64,000 bases of DNA, taken from Acidimicrobiales bacterium. GTDB taxonomy: Bacteria; Actinomycetota; Acidimicrobiia; Acidimicrobiales; Aldehydirespiratoraceae. Below, one piece after another: positions 26,769 through 37,050 of this stretch (positions are counted from its first letter, which is position 1; the number at the start of each line of letters is the position of its first letter). The stretch is from contig JAQWMR010000016.1 in the NCBI GenBank assembly GCA_029246685.1, forward strand, positions 836,877 to 900,876, given 5' to 3'. Below the pieces are notes generated by a model. That model was given only the letters and a program-made list of their open reading frames with translations. It was not told the DNA's origin and searched no databases. A program made the position numbers and the translations under genes.

Positions 26769-27878
26769 TCAGACTCCCAAGTGGGCACGGGGCGACTCGT
26801 GCGTGGCTTGCGCCAACGCCTCGACGGCGGCCCGCTGTTCGGCGGTCAGATTGGAGGGCACGGCGACGACGACGGTGGCGAGCACGTCGCCTCCGCCACC
26901 CTTGCCGCGAAGCCGGAACGTCTTGCCGGTGGACGTCCCCGGCGGGATCTTGATCGTGACAGGTTCACCCTCGAGCGTGGGCACCTTCACCTTCGCTCCG
27001 AGAGCCGCCTCGCTGAACGTGATCGGCACGTCGATGGTGAGGTCCTTGCCGTTGCGACCGAAAAGCGGATGATCGGCGACATTGATGCGGACGAACAGAT
27101 CGCCGGGAGGACCGCCGAGGCGTCCGGGGCCACCGCGGCCGTTGAGCCGGATCTTCTGACCGGTCTTCACGCCCGCGGGAATGCGGACCTTCACGTCGCG
27201 TGGCCGCACCTCGACACCGATGCCACCGCAACTACGGCAGGGGTCGGTGATGATCGAGCCCCGTCCGCTGCACGCCGCACATGGCCGACTGAAGCTGAAC
27301 AGTCCCTGGTTCTCGTCCTGGACTCCCTTGCCGTGGCAGACACCGCACGGCTCGGGGGTCGAACCGGGCTTCGAGCCGCCACCCGAGCAGGTCGAACACG
27401 TCGCCTCGCTGGTGAGGGTGATGGTGGTCTCGAGACCGGTGACCGCGTCGTCGAAATCGAGCGTCAGCTCTGCCTCGAGATCGGATCCCGGCTGGCCTCG
27501 GGTCTGTTCCTGCGGGCCACCACGGCCGCCGCGTCCGCCACGACCGAACAGGCCACCGAGCAGGTCGCCGATGTCGTCGAAGCCGACGTTGAAGCCGCCC
27601 GGGCCGGGCCCGCCGCCGAAGCCGCCGGCCATCGGGCCCATGCGGCGCACCTCGTCGTAGCTCTTGCGCTTCTCCTCGTCGCCGATCACGTCGTACGCGG
27701 AGGAGATCTCCTTGAAGCGCTCCTCGGCCTTTTCGTCGCCCGGGTTCGCGTCGGGGTGAAAGTCGCGGGCGAGCTTGCGATACGCCTTGGTGATGTCCTT
27801 GGCCGAAGCCTTGTCGGAGACGCCGAGCGCCTTGTAGTAGTCCTTCTCGAACCATTCCTTCTGCGGTTCAGTTGACAC
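26769..27878 (-). CDS. dnaJ: chaperone protein DnaJ
   Basis: 369 residues, class I DnaJ: J domain (about 12-75) with the HPD tripeptide (FHPDAN), a Gly-rich region (about 85-125), a zinc domain with four repeats (CSTCSGGG, CGVCHGKG, CAACSGRG, CRSCGGIG), then the C-terminal substrate-binding domains. Stimulates the DnaK ATPase and delivers clients. GTG start with GGAGGTGA just upstream; 17 bases follow the grpE stop. Confidence 0.97.
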   Translation of the reverse strand: MSTEPQKEWFEKDYYKALGVSDKASAKDITKAYRKLARDFHPDANPGDEKAEERFKEISSAYDVIGDEEKRKSYDEVRRMGPMAGGFGGGPGPGGFNVGFDDIGDLLGGLFGRGGRGGRGGPQEQTRGQPGSDLEAELTLDFDDAVTGLETTITLTSEATCSTCSGGGSKPGSTPEPCGVCHGKGVQDENQGLFSFSRPCAACSGRGSIITDPCRSCGGIGVEVRPRDVKVRIPAGVKTGQKIRLNGRGGPGRLGGPPGDLFVRINVADHPLFGRNGKDLTIDVPITFSEAALGAKVKVPTLEGEPVTIKIPPGTSTGKTFRLRGKGGGGDVLATVVVAVPSNLTAEQRAAVEALAQATHESPRAHLGV

Positions 27879-27895
27879 TGGTCACCTCCTCTCGA

Positions 27896-28450
27896 CTAGC
27901 CCTTCACCTTCACCATCGCGGCTCGGAGCACTCGCCCGTTCCAGGCATAGCCCGTGCGCAGGACCTGCGCGACGGTTGCGACCTCCTGGCCTTCGTCGCC
28001 CGGCTCGGTCATGGCCGCTTCGTGGCGATTTGGGTCGAACGGCTCGTCCTCGTCGCTGATCACCTCGAGCCCCGAGTTCTGCAGAATGCCTTGCAACTGG
28101 GCACTGATCGGCTCGACGCCCTCAACGCCCTGCTGGGCTGCGGCGTCGCACGCATCGAGAACCGGCAGGAGCGCCTCCGCGACCCGGGACCCGGCATGGG
28201 CCGCGAACTCGGCGTTGCGCTTCTCGGTCTGCTTGCGGAAGTTCGCGAAGTCGGCGCTCACCCGCTGGAGGTCACCGAAATGCTGATCCCGCTCGCCCGT
28301 CACGGTCTCGAGCGCTGCCATCAAGTCCTCGATGCTGACTTCGGCATTCGCCGGATCCGCGGCAGCGGGGTCGCCCCCCGTCTCTGCCGAGTCATCCGAT
28401 TCGGCAAAGACGTTCGAGGACTCCGCAGGAGTCTCGGTGTGATCCGTCAC
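27896..28450 (-). CDS. grpE: nucleotide exchange factor GrpE
   Basis: 184 residues: an acidic disordered N-terminus (about 1-45), a long coiled coil ([39 protein letters not shown]) and the C-terminal beta domain with the family end pattern ([26 protein letters not shown]). It releases ADP from DnaK. The GTG start overlaps the dnaK stop (GTGA). Confidence 0.96.
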   Translation of the reverse strand: MTDHTETPAESSNVFAESDDSAETGGDPAAADPANAEVSIEDLMAALETVTGERDQHFGDLQRVSADFANFRKQTEKRNAEFAAHAGSRVAEALLPVLDACDAAAQQGVEGVEPISAQLQGILQNSGLEVISDEDEPFDPNRHEAAMTEPGDEGQEVATVAQVLRTGYAWNGRVLRAAMVKVKG

Positions 28451-30282
28451 GACGCCTCTTCGGCGTCGTCTTCGATGATCTCCGCATCGACGACTTCATC
28501 GTCGTTCGGGGTGCTCGCCTCGGCATCGGCTGCCTGTTCTTCGGCTGCAGCAGCCTCGTAGAGGCGCTGGCCGAACTCCTGGCTGGCTGACATGAGGCCC
28601 TCCGTGGCGTCCTTGATCGCCTCGAGGTCGGTGCCTTCGAGCGCCGTCTTCACCTCTTCGAGCTTCGCCTCGATGGTGGACTTCTCATCCTCGTTGACGT
28701 TGTCGGCCTGGTCCTTGAGCAGCTTCTCGGTCTGGTAGACGAGCGCGTCGGCGGTGTTGCGGATCTCCGCTTCCTCCTTGCGCTTGCGGTCTTCCTCGGC
28801 GTGCGCCTCGGCGTCCTTCACCATCTGGTCGATGACGTCGTCCGACAGGGAGCTCTGACCGGTGATGGTCATGGACTGCTCCTTGTTGGTCGCCGTGTCC
28901 TTGGCGCTCACGTGAACGATGCCGTTGGCGTCGATGTCGAACACGACCTCGATCTGGGGCACACCGCGCGGTGCGGGCGGTAGGTCGACGAGCTGGAACT
29001 TGCCGAGCGTCTTGTTGTACTGCGCCATCTCGCGCTCGCCCTGGATCACGTGGATCTCCACCGAGGGCTGGTTGTCCTCGGCTGTGGTGAACGTCTCGCT
29101 CTTGCGAGTGGGGATGGTGGTGTTGCGCTCGATCAGGGTGGTCATGACGCCGCCCTTGGTCTCGATGCCGAGGGAGAGCGGAGTGACGTCGAGCAGGAGC
29201 ACGTCGGTGACCTCGCCCTTGAGCACGCCGGCCTGGACCGACGCACCGATGGCGACGACCTCGTCCGGGTTCACCGTCTTGTTCGGCTCCTTGCCGGCGA
29301 TCTCCTGCACGAGGTCGGCGACGGCCGGCATGCGGGTGGAGCCACCCACGAGCACGACGTGGTCGATCTCGCCCTTGCTGAACCCGGCGTCCTTCAGCGC
29401 TTGCTCGAACGGCTTCTTGCAACGAGCGAGCAGGTCGGTGGTGAGCTCCTGGAACTTGGCCCGGCTCAGCTCGTAGTCGAGGTGCAGCGGACCGGCATCG
29501 GTGGCCGTGATGAACGGCAGGTTCACCTGCGTGGACTGCGTCTGGCTCAGCTCGATCTTGGCCTTCTCCGCAGCCTCCTTGAGGCGCTGGGCGGCCATGG
29601 CGTCGTTGCGCAGATCCACGCCGTGGTCGTTCTTGAACGACTCGGCGAGCCAGTCGATGACGGCGTCGTCCCAGTCGTCGCCGCCGAGCTTGGTGTCACC
29701 GGCGGTGGACTTCACTTCGAAGACGCCGTCGCCGAGTTCGAGCACGGACACATCGAAGGTGCCGCCGCCGAGGTCGAAGACGAGGATCGTCTGATCCTCG
29801 TCTTCCTTGTCGAGGCCGTAGGCGAGCGCCGCGGCCGTGGGCTCGTTGATGATGCGCAGTACTTCGAGGCCGGCAATCTGTCCGGCTTCCTGCGTGGCGG
29901 TGCGCTGGGCGTCGTCGAAGTAGGCGGGCACGGTGATGACGGCCTGGGTGACGGTGTCGCCCAGGTACTCCTCGGCATCGCGCTTGAGCTTCATCAGCGT
30001 GCGGGCCGAGATCTCCTGCGCGGTGTAGGCCTTGCCGTCGATGTCGACACTCCAGCTGGTGCCGACGTGGCGCTTCACGGAGCGGATCGTGCGCTCGGGG
30101 TTGGTGATCGCCTGACGCTTGGCGACCTCTCCGACGAGGACCTCGCCGTCCTTGGCGAAAGCGACCACGGACGGAGTCGTGCGCGACCCCTCGGCGTTGG
30201 GGATCACGACGGGGTCACCGCCCTCCAGGACGGAGACGACGGAGTTGGTGGTGCCGAGATCGATACCGACGGCCTTAGGCAT
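28447..30282 (-). CDS. dnaK: chaperone protein DnaK (Hsp70)
   Basis: 611 residues. ATPase domain with [29 protein letters not shown] and [12 protein letters not shown]; substrate-binding domain from about residue 380 ([16 protein letters not shown]); helical lid; and a short acidic C-terminal tail ([16 protein letters not shown]), typical of bacterial DnaK. First gene of the dnaK-grpE-dnaJ-hspR operon, transcribed from an HspR-controlled region at 30283-30473. Confidence 0.98.
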   Translation of the reverse strand: MPKAVGIDLGTTNSVVSVLEGGDPVVIPNAEGSRTTPSVVAFAKDGEVLVGEVAKRQAITNPERTIRSVKRHVGTSWSVDIDGKAYTAQEISARTLMKLKRDAEEYLGDTVTQAVITVPAYFDDAQRTATQEAGQIAGLEVLRIINEPTAAALAYGLDKEDEDQTILVFDLGGGTFDVSVLELGDGVFEVKSTAGDTKLGGDDWDDAVIDWLAESFKNDHGVDLRNDAMAAQRLKEAAEKAKIELSQTQSTQVNLPFITATDAGPLHLDYELSRAKFQELTTDLLARCKKPFEQALKDAGFSKGEIDHVVLVGGSTRMPAVADLVQEIAGKEPNKTVNPDEVVAIGASVQAGVLKGEVTDVLLLDVTPLSLGIETKGGVMTTLIERNTTIPTRKSETFTTAEDNQPSVEIHVIQGEREMAQYNKTLGKFQLVDLPPAPRGVPQIEVVFDIDANGIVHVSAKDTATNKEQSMTITGQSSLSDDVIDQMVKDAEAHAEEDRKRKEEAEIRNTADALVYQTEKLLKDQADNVNEDEKSTIEAKLEEVKTALEGTDLEAIKDATEGLMSASQEFGQRLYEAAAAEEQAADAEASTPNDDEVVDAEIIEDDAEEAS

Positions 30283-30414
30283 AGGAGAGGCTCTTTCTTT
30301 CTGCGGACGGCGCCGCAGATGCGGCAGCCGTTGGGGATGTGGGGGAACCTGTACGAATTCGTACGGGTGTCAGAACCGGACGATACCGGGGGAAATTCCC
30401 ATCGACACCGAAAA

Positions 30415-30435
30415 CTTGAGTGTGAGTGTATCAAC
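30415..30435. promoter_or_regulatory. HAIR-like operator upstream of dnaK
   Basis: CTTGAGT, seven bases, TATCAAC: the left half is perfect and the right half matches four of seven positions of the HspR consensus. Located about 135 bases before the dnaK start. Confidence 0.65.
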
Positions 30436-30473
30436 TTTGATTGCGGACGTCTGGGCGGTGGTCGCCGACGAAC

Positions 30474-32012
30474 TCAGCAGCCGAGTTGGTCGGCGAGGAT
30501 CGCGTGGATGTCCATCACCGGATCGAGCAGGTGGACACCCGCCTCGCCTGTCTCACGGCGGACCAGCACCCGAATACCGACATCCCCGCAGCGACTGTGG
30601 GTGTCGCTCGTCAGCCGCGGCGTGGTGGAGCCGAAAACCTCGATGCCGCCGACGTGGCGGATCAGCATCGTGTCGGCGAACCACACGGGCTCACCGGGGT
30701 CGACCTTGGTGACGGCCACCTCTAGCTCGCCGACCGCGACAACCGATCCTGTCGCTTCGACGATCTGCTCCGGCAACGTATCGAAGCATTCCAGCTGACA
30801 GAACATCATCACCGGCTGCCATGCTGCCGCGACGTCGTGCGCCCCGGCAGCCTCGAGGATCGTCGCGATCTGGGCCGGGTTCAGCTGCGCTGCCGGACGG
30901 GTGGCGGTCTGAGTCGGGCGCCAGACCGCCTCATCGAGCGTCGGCACGCTCAGGAGCATCGCCTCGGCTGTGTCCCGGTCGATGCCGGCGGCGAACCGGT
31001 ACTCGAGCCGGTCGTTCGGGACTCGCACCGTCGCGACCAAGCCGTCAGCGGACTCGTCCCACGTGATCGTCCGGTCGTAGGACTCTGCCGGCAGGCGGTC
31101 CGGCCGACGGTTGAATCGCAGGACCTCGAGGACGACACCGCGGTCATCGCACAGAAGCTGGCGTTCCGAGTGCAGCTCATCGGGGCCCGACACCGGGCCG
31201 AGACGACGGGCCGTGCCCTGACCGACGTGCCGCGGTAGCTGCGAGCCATAGCTGTGGAACGCGGGCAGGAGCTGCGCCGCCGAGAACCAACCGGTCTGCC
31301 GCTCTGCCGTCACCGAGAAGACGTCGGTCAGCACGGCGAACGGCGTCTCGGCGATCAGGAGGCGCTCCGGGCCACCGTCCTGCGGTCGAACCGACGATGC
31401 GAATGCCGAGAGAAGCGACACGCCGCTTCCCCACTGCCCGGACCCGAACGCGGAGGATCCGAAGTTGAAGCCTTCGAACTTCGGACGGTCGGGCTCGCGG
31501 AACTCACTCTCGATCGACGCGGCACGTGCGATGAGCGAACCGTCCGCCGCCTGCATCTCCCATCCGCCGAGACCATCGGAACGCCGCGCTGTCACGCACA
31601 CCGGGGGGTCGCCCGCCGCCACGAGCACCGGCGTACACGTGGCGACATCCAGCAGATCGACGATCTCCATCGGCTCCGGCGGGAGGTCACGGATCCCGTC
31701 GAAGCGGCCCCGAACCCACTCATCGAGTCCGTTCGACGGGCATACCGGCAAGGTCGCTCGATCGGCGACAAGTGGCGAGATTGTGCCTGGCACAGCGACC
31801 GGGTCGAGCCACGCCATACCCGGCGGAGGGCCACCGAGATCCAGCGGCGATCCAGGCGGAGGGCTGAACTCAGGCTCGTCGGGAATCTCGATTGACGTCG
31901 GGGAGGTGTGCTCGGCCTCGTCGTCTGGCAGGGCCGACGGCTCAGGCGAAACGGAATCGCTGCAGGACCCCGCTACGAGAGCGAGGAACACGACCGGAAC
32001 TGCCGAGCGCAT
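30474..32012 (-). CDS. uncharacterised lipoprotein
   Basis: 512 residues. A short signal sequence ends in VAGSC, an acceptable if not ideal lipobox, followed by an acidic Ser/Pro-rich linker (SVSPEPSALPDDEAEHTSPTS...PPPGSPLDLGGPPP). The large remainder, with several cysteines, has no family I recognise. It was probably anchored to the outside of the membrane. It stands alone between dnaK (same strand) and the SDR gene 37 bases upstream, with which it might be co-transcribed. Confidence 0.75.
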   Translation of the reverse strand: MRSAVPVVFLALVAGSCSDSVSPEPSALPDDEAEHTSPTSIEIPDEPEFSPPPGSPLDLGGPPPGMAWLDPVAVPGTISPLVADRATLPVCPSNGLDEWVRGRFDGIRDLPPEPMEIVDLLDVATCTPVLVAAGDPPVCVTARRSDGLGGWEMQAADGSLIARAASIESEFREPDRPKFEGFNFGSSAFGSGQWGSGVSLLSAFASSVRPQDGGPERLLIAETPFAVLTDVFSVTAERQTGWFSAAQLLPAFHSYGSQLPRHVGQGTARRLGPVSGPDELHSERQLLCDDRGVVLEVLRFNRRPDRLPAESYDRTITWDESADGLVATVRVPNDRLEYRFAAGIDRDTAEAMLLSVPTLDEAVWRPTQTATRPAAQLNPAQIATILEAAGAHDVAAAWQPVMMFCQLECFDTLPEQIVEATGSVVAVGELEVAVTKVDPGEPVWFADTMLIRHVGGIEVFGSTTPRLTSDTHSRCGDVGIRVLVRRETGEAGVHLLDPVMDIHAILADQLGC

Positions 32013-32049
32013 CGCGAGAGTCTCGCAAGACGCGAACGACGGCAGTGCG

Positions 32050-32865
32050 TCAGGACGACGGGCTTGCGCCGAGGCCCTGACCCCGCTCGACGCCGCGGTG
32101 CAGCGCCTTCGCCACGACCTTCAGTGGCGCGAAGTTCGACATCACCTGGGCCGGCCGCGACGCCTTGCCGTAGACGATGCGGCGCTTGTTCTTGCGCACG
32201 CCCTCGATCACCTTCTTGGCGATGTCGTTGGGCGGCGTCACGAGGAGATCCTTTGCGTCGTCCTCTGCCGTCGTGCCCTTGACGATGTTGGTGTCGATGC
32301 CCCCGGGGTGCACGAGATGAACCTGTATGTGGGACTTCACCATCTCCGCCATCAGCACTTGGGTATAGCCCCGCACCGCGAATTTCGTCGCGCAGTAGTC
32401 GGCGTTGCCGGGCGCACCGATCATGCCGAAGATGCTCGAGACGTTCACGAGAGCAGCCTCGTCAACCGCTTCGAGTTGGGGCATGAAGGCGAGGGTGCCG
32501 TGGACGACGCCGTAGTAGTTCACGGCGAAGACCCGCTCGTGGTCCTTCACGGGCATCTCCGCGCCCGGGACCATCCCGCCCGCGATGCCTGCGTTGTTGA
32601 TGACGATGTGTGCGTTGCCAAGCGCGCCTCGGGAAGCGTCGGCGTACTCGTTCATCGCCTCTTCGTCGGCAACGTCGACTGCTAGTGCGAACACCCGGTC
32701 CTCACCGTGGCGCTGCAGGGTCTCGACCGTCTCCTCCAAGCCGACGGCGTCGATGTCGCACAGCGAGAGCTTCGCTCCGACCTTCTCGAACTCCTGGGCG
32801 TAGGCCCGGCCCATGCCGGAGCCCGCTCCGGTGATGACAACAATCTTGTCGGTGAAGTTCTTCAT
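32050..32865 (-). CDS. short-chain dehydrogenase/reductase
   Basis: 271 residues from the ATG at 32865. Classical SDR features: the cofactor loop [11 protein letters not shown] after strand 2 (NAD preference), NNAG, the catalytic Ser in VSSIFG and Y-x3-K in YCATK. It oxidises or reduces a hydroxyl/carbonyl compound with NAD(P); the substrate is unknown. The start is supported by TAGCGT eight bases upstream. Its promoter overlaps that of gpmA on the other strand. The C-terminal extension ([16 protein letters not shown]) resembles SDRs seen near acyl-CoA or steroid genes, but that is weak. Confidence 0.9.
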   Translation of the reverse strand: MKNFTDKIVVITGAGSGMGRAYAQEFEKVGAKLSLCDIDAVGLEETVETLQRHGEDRVFALAVDVADEEAMNEYADASRGALGNAHIVINNAGIAGGMVPGAEMPVKDHERVFAVNYYGVVHGTLAFMPQLEAVDEAALVNVSSIFGMIGAPGNADYCATKFAVRGYTQVLMAEMVKSHIQVHLVHPGGIDTNIVKGTTAEDDAKDLLVTPPNDIAKKVIEGVRKNKRRIVYGKASRPAQVMSNFAPLKVVAKALHRGVERGQGLGASPSS

Positions 32866-32873
32866 GGACGGCG

Positions 32874-32883
32874 ACGCTACCGT
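32874..32883. promoter_or_regulatory. overlapping divergent -10 boxes for the SDR gene and gpmA
   Basis: ACGCTACCGT contains TAGCGT on the minus strand (32874-32879, N8 to the SDR ATG) and TACCGT on the plus strand (32878-32883, N7 to the gpmA ATG). The two boxes share the central TA pair. Confidence 0.6.
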
Positions 32884-32890
32884 CGAAGCC

Positions 32891-33649
32891 ATGTACGACC
32901 TGATTCTGGTGCGCCACGGGCGCAGCGAATGGAACGAACTCAACCTCTTCACTGGCTGGTACGACTGTCCGCTGATCGAGAAGGGGCGCGAGGAGGCACG
33001 CGCCGCGGGGCCGATGCTCGTCGAGGCCGGCCTGCTCCCCGACGTCGTCCACACATCGCTGCAGCAGCGCGCGATCGAGACGGCGGAGCTCATGCTCGCC
33101 GGCTGTGATCGGCGCTGGATCCCCGTTCGTCGCCACTGGCGGCTCAACGAACGGCACTACGGCGACCTGACCGGCCTGGACAAGGCGGCCACCCGCGAGA
33201 AGCACGGCGACGAACAACTCCACACCTGGCGTCGCTCCTACGACACGCCGCCCCCGCCGATCAGCGACGACAACGAGTACAACCCAAACTCCTCGGCCGC
33301 CTACGCCGACCTCGCGCCCGAACTGCTCCCGAAAGCCGAGTGCCTGAAGGACGTCGTGGACCGCATGCTGCCGTACTGGTTCGACGGCATCGTCCCGGAC
33401 CTCCGAGCCGGTCGAACGGTGCTCGTCGTCGCCCACGGCAACTCCCTGCGAGCCCTCGTCAAACACCTCGACTCGATCCCCGACGACGACATCTCCGAGC
33501 TCAACATCTCCACGGGCATGCCTCTCCACTACGTCCTCGGTGCCGACATGCGCCCGATCGAGGCGAAGCACCCTCTGGAGCGAGCGATGGACCCGGAGGC
33601 CGCTTCGGCTGGAGCCGCCGAGGTGGCCGCCCAGACCGGAGGTCACTAG
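32891..33649 (+). CDS. gpmA: 2,3-bisphosphoglycerate-dependent phosphoglycerate mutase
   Basis: 252 residues. The phospho-acceptor His9 is in [12 protein letters not shown]; the second catalytic His is in [16 protein letters not shown]; the [22 protein letters not shown] segment with its Glu is diagnostic for dPGM. It interconverts 3- and 2-phosphoglycerate in glycolysis. Only 25 bases separate the start from the divergent SDR start; the TACCGT box seven bases before the ATG implies a leaderless mRNA. Confidence 0.96.
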   Translation: MYDLILVRHGRSEWNELNLFTGWYDCPLIEKGREEARAAGPMLVEAGLLPDVVHTSLQQRAIETAELMLAGCDRRWIPVRRHWRLNERHYGDLTGLDKAATREKHGDEQLHTWRRSYDTPPPPISDDNEYNPNSSAAYADLAPELLPKAECLKDVVDRMLPYWFDGIVPDLRAGRTVLVVAHGNSLRALVKHLDSIPDDDISELNISTGMPLHYVLGADMRPIEAKHPLERAMDPEAASAGAAEVAAQTGGH

Positions 33650-33768
33650 GTCGTCCGACCCAGGACTTTCCTCACGAATGCCGGACTAACTCGGGTTCAG
33701 CGGAATCGAATCGCGTTTACCTCTCTGAGCGACTCATCTCGCGCCGGCGACTGTCGATTCCGGAACAC

Positions 33769-35436
33769 ATGGAGTCGTCCTCAGGAAACCGCCTGAGATT
33801 GCTCCTCGCATTGATGTTGCTCGTGACAGTTCTCGGTGCGGGGACCGTCGTCGTGAGCTTGACGTCACAGAGCCGCGACACGACAGAGGACCTCGCTGAG
33901 GGCGCGGCGCCGGCATCACTCCTGCTACTCAACCTCGATCGGGACGCCTATCAAGCCGAGCTCTACCTCGAACGCGTCGTCACTCGGGAATCCGCCGGAC
34001 TCGACGCCACCGCCGACCGTGAGGCACATGCCGAGAACACGTTCCAGCTCCTCGGCGAGCGGTGGATCCGGTTTGTCGAGATCGCCGACCGGCTCGAAGC
34101 ATCACTCCCGGGCGAGGCGGAACACTGCGAGATGCTGGAAATCGACCGCGACATCTGGCTCGAGACCGCGAGAGAGGTGCTCGACACCCAACCCGGCCCG
34201 GCCCGCGACACGCGGCTAGCCCAGGCCAAGATCGAGTTCGACATCGCCCACGACCAAATCGACGTCCTCGAAGAGGAGTACCGGGAGCCGCAGATCGGCA
34301 TGCTCGGCGCGGCGACCACGGACGACATGCGGACCGTCGCGATCGCCGTGGTCGTCACCGTCATCGTCGTGGCGTCCTTCACCGTCGCGCTGACGATCAC
34401 CAACATCGCCGCTCTGCGCCGCCAGGCCAGAGAGCACTCACGACGTGAGACGGAACTCCTCGACAACACGCGTCGCCAGTCGTTCGAGACCGTGCTCCGA
34501 CGTGGACTCGAGATGGCTCAGTCCGAGACGGCGGCACTTGCCCTCGTCGCACGAGCGACCGAACATGGTCTGGATCGAGTCGAAACGAGTGAGCTGCTCC
34601 TCAGCAACTCGAGTCGATCGCATCTCCGCTCCATGATCCGTCACTCGCCGAGCGGCGCGCCCGGTTGCGGTGTCTCGGGGCCCTCGGCGTGCCGAGCGGT
34701 GGCGACCGGTTCGGTTCAGATTTTCGCCGATTCCGAGGCGCTTGACGCCTGTCCGCACCTGTCGGGGCGCGATGACGAATGCCGCACCGCGGTGTGCATG
34801 CCAGTGAGCATCAACGGCCGCGCATCCGGCGCCCTCCACGCGACCCGCCGGGTTGACGAACCGTTCGACGAGCGTGAGCAGGCGACCCGCACGGCCATCG
34901 CGAACCACACCGGCATCCAGCTGAGCGTGCTGAGAAACCAGGAGATGGCCGCACATCAGGCATCCACGGATCCACTCACCGGGCTCGCCAATCGGCGCTC
35001 GCTCGAGGCCGCGGTCCACAGCATGCGGGAGCGGACCGACCAGTTCGCAATCCTGATGATCGACCTCGACCACTTCAAGGAACTCAACGACACGCACGGT
35101 CACGAGACCGGTGATCGTGCCCTCCGGGTGTTCGCCGATGCCGCTGCCGACGTCTCCGCCGACGACTCCGTTGTCGCCGCCCGCTGGGGTGGCGAGGAGT
35201 TCGTGATCGTTTCCGCCGGAGCGGGTATCGAGGACGGGGCACGACTGGCCGAGCAACTCCAGGAAGCGCTCGCCCTACGACTCATCGACGGATCGACCCC
35301 GGGGTTCACGGTGAGCATCGGGGTTACGTCCGTCCCGGCCAACCGGCCGCTGCACGAAGCGTTGGAGCTGGCCGACCAGGCGCTCTACGAGGCCAAGGAG
35401 CAGGGCCGAAACCGAGTGATCGTCGGTGTCGGGTAG
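33769..35436 (+). CDS. membrane-bound GAF-GGDEF diguanylate cyclase
   Basis: 555 residues. TM1 (about 8-30), an extracytoplasmic four-helix-type sensor region (about 35-180), TM2 (VAIAVVVTVIVVASFTVALTI, about 190-210), a GAF domain (about 235-385) with a cysteine-containing stretch (GCGVSG...ACRAV...DACPHL...CRTAVC) and a C-terminal GGDEF domain whose active site reads RWGGEEF. GGEEF is a catalytically competent variant making cyclic-di-GMP. No RxxD inhibitory site precedes it, so product inhibition is not expected. The stimulus is unknown; the cysteines could sense redox or metal. Confidence 0.9.
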   Translation: MESSSGNRLRLLLALMLLVTVLGAGTVVVSLTSQSRDTTEDLAEGAAPASLLLLNLDRDAYQAELYLERVVTRESAGLDATADREAHAENTFQLLGERWIRFVEIADRLEASLPGEAEHCEMLEIDRDIWLETAREVLDTQPGPARDTRLAQAKIEFDIAHDQIDVLEEEYREPQIGMLGAATTDDMRTVAIAVVVTVIVVASFTVALTITNIAALRRQAREHSRRETELLDNTRRQSFETVLRRGLEMAQSETAALALVARATEHGLDRVETSELLLSNSSRSHLRSMIRHSPSGAPGCGVSGPSACRAVATGSVQIFADSEALDACPHLSGRDDECRTAVCMPVSINGRASGALHATRRVDEPFDEREQATRTAIANHTGIQLSVLRNQEMAAHQASTDPLTGLANRRSLEAAVHSMRERTDQFAILMIDLDHFKELNDTHGHETGDRALRVFADAAADVSADDSVVAARWGGEEFVIVSAGAGIEDGARLAEQLQEALALRLIDGSTPGFTVSIGVTSVPANRPLHEALELADQALYEAKEQGRNRVIVGVG

Positions 35437-35462
35437 CGGGCGACCCACGCCGAACACGACGA

Positions 35463-35492
35463 ACGGCTCCCGGCAGATCTGCCAGGAGCCGC
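35463..35492. terminator. bidirectional hairpin between the diguanylate cyclase and amt
   Basis: CGGCTCC-C-GGCA and TGCC-A-GGAGCCG form an 11-bp stem with one mismatch and a GATC loop. It lies between two convergent genes. Confidence 0.6.
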
Positions 35493-35510
35493 TTCGCCGT
35501 CACGTGAGGC

Positions 35511-36920
35511 TCAGCTGAGCCCGATGGTCTCCAGGCCGTAGCCGGACGAGCCGTGCTCGGCGACGTCGAGCCCGGCGACCTCTTCCTCCTCGTCGACACG
35601 GAGGCCAACGAGCTTGTCGATCGCGGTGAAGGCCAAGAACGAGGTGATGCCGACCCAGGCGACGACGATCACGACCATCAGGGCCTGCACGACCAGCTGC
35701 TCGAACCCGCCGCCGTAGATCAGACCGACCTTCTCAGCCCCGAGGAAGGCATCGTCGTAGCGGCCGAAGATGCCGATCGAGAGCGTGCCCCAGATGCCGC
35801 AGACACCGTGAACGGCGATGGCACCAACCGGATCGTCGATGCGGATCCGGTCGAACCCGAGAACCGCGAACACGACGATCACACCGCCGATGAAGCCGAT
35901 CACGAGCGCCGCCCATGGCTCGACGGTGCCGACGGGAGCGGTGATGGACACGAGCCCGGCGAGTGCACCGTTGCCGGCCATCGCCACATCCGCGACGCCC
36001 GTCTTCCAATACACGACGAGCGCCGCTCCGATGACACCTGCGGCTGCCGCCATCAGGGTGTTCATGGCGAGGAACGAGAGCAAGCCGTCGGCCGCGAGCT
36101 CCGAGCCGGCGTTGAATCCGAACCAGCCGAACCACAGGATGAACACGCCGATCACGGCGAAGCCGATGTTGTGACCGGGCAGTGCACGAGATTCACCGTT
36201 GGCGCCGTACTTGCCGAGGCGAGGGCCGAGCTTCCAGGCACCGACGAGGGCGGCGACGCCACCGGTCAGGTGCACGATCGTCGAGCCTGCGAAGTCGGAG
36301 TACACGCGTCCGCCGATGTCGATCTGGGCGATGAGGCCGCTGCCCCAGGTCCAGTGCACGACGACCGGATAGATGATCGCGGTCATGACCGCAGAGAACA
36401 GCAGGTAGGCGGAGAACTTCGTCCGCTCGGCCATCGCTCCCGAGGCGATCGTGACAGCGGTGGCGGCGAACACCACCTGGAAGAAGAAGTTTGTCGCCGG
36501 AGTCAGCCCGGCCGACATGTCGAACAGCACCGCCGGGTCGCCCGAGTCCAGGAAGAAGAAGTCGTTCAGACCGCCCCACCAGTTGTTGCCGCTCGTGCCG
36601 TAGGCGATCGTCCAGCCGATGATGAAGAACGCCACCGCACCGACCGCCATGTCGGCGAGGTTCTTCGCCATGATGTTGGCGATGTTCTTAGCCCGGGTCA
36701 GGCCGGCCTCCACGAAGGCGAACCCGGCCTGCATGAGGAACACCAGGCAGCCGGCGATCACCAGCCACATGTTGTCCATCACGGCTTGGGTCAACGCCGA
36801 GGATTCTTGAACACCGTCGAGGGTCACCTCGCCCTGTGCACCCACCGGTCCGGCCCACATCAGCGTGGCGGCGCCGATGGCCCCTCCCACGATCATGCGT
36901 TTTCTGTACTCCATCCGCAT
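35511..36920 (-). CDS. amt: ammonium transporter (Amt family)
   Basis: 469 residues from the ATG at 36920 (AAAGGGAAC upstream; a second ATG at 36914). An N-terminal signal-like segment (GGAIGAATLMWAGPVGAQG) is followed by eleven predicted membrane helices. Family landmarks: AGFAFVEAGLTRAKN, FQVVFAATAVTIASGAMAER, VVHWTWG, DFAGSTIVHLTGGVAALVGAW, FGWFGFNAGSELA and VHGVCGIWGTL. The trimeric channel moves ammonium. An orphan winged-helix regulator lies 130 bases upstream on the same strand and is a candidate controller. No P-II (glnB/glnK) gene follows, unlike many amt operons. Confidence 0.95.
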   Translation of the reverse strand: MRMEYRKRMIVGGAIGAATLMWAGPVGAQGEVTLDGVQESSALTQAVMDNMWLVIAGCLVFLMQAGFAFVEAGLTRAKNIANIMAKNLADMAVGAVAFFIIGWTIAYGTSGNNWWGGLNDFFFLDSGDPAVLFDMSAGLTPATNFFFQVVFAATAVTIASGAMAERTKFSAYLLFSAVMTAIIYPVVVHWTWGSGLIAQIDIGGRVYSDFAGSTIVHLTGGVAALVGAWKLGPRLGKYGANGESRALPGHNIGFAVIGVFILWFGWFGFNAGSELAADGLLSFLAMNTLMAAAAGVIGAALVVYWKTGVADVAMAGNGALAGLVSITAPVGTVEPWAALVIGFIGGVIVVFAVLGFDRIRIDDPVGAIAVHGVCGIWGTLSIGIFGRYDDAFLGAEKVGLIYGGGFEQLVVQALMVVIVVAWVGITSFLAFTAIDKLVGLRVDEEEEVAGLDVAEHGSSGYGLETIGLS

Positions 36921-37050
36921 TGGTCTGTTCCCTTTCTGACAGCGGTCGGAAAGGAACCTACGGAGGCCGGATTTCTGGACTGTTCGCCGGGTGTTACCCG
37001 TTGCGCACCGTCGCGTATCGCCCGCGAGACGGGCGCCTGACGCCGGTCTG

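Noticed and set aside
36921..37050. Possible riboswitch before amt
   Set aside because: No conserved riboswitch core or strong hairpin was found; only a short leader with a ribosome site.
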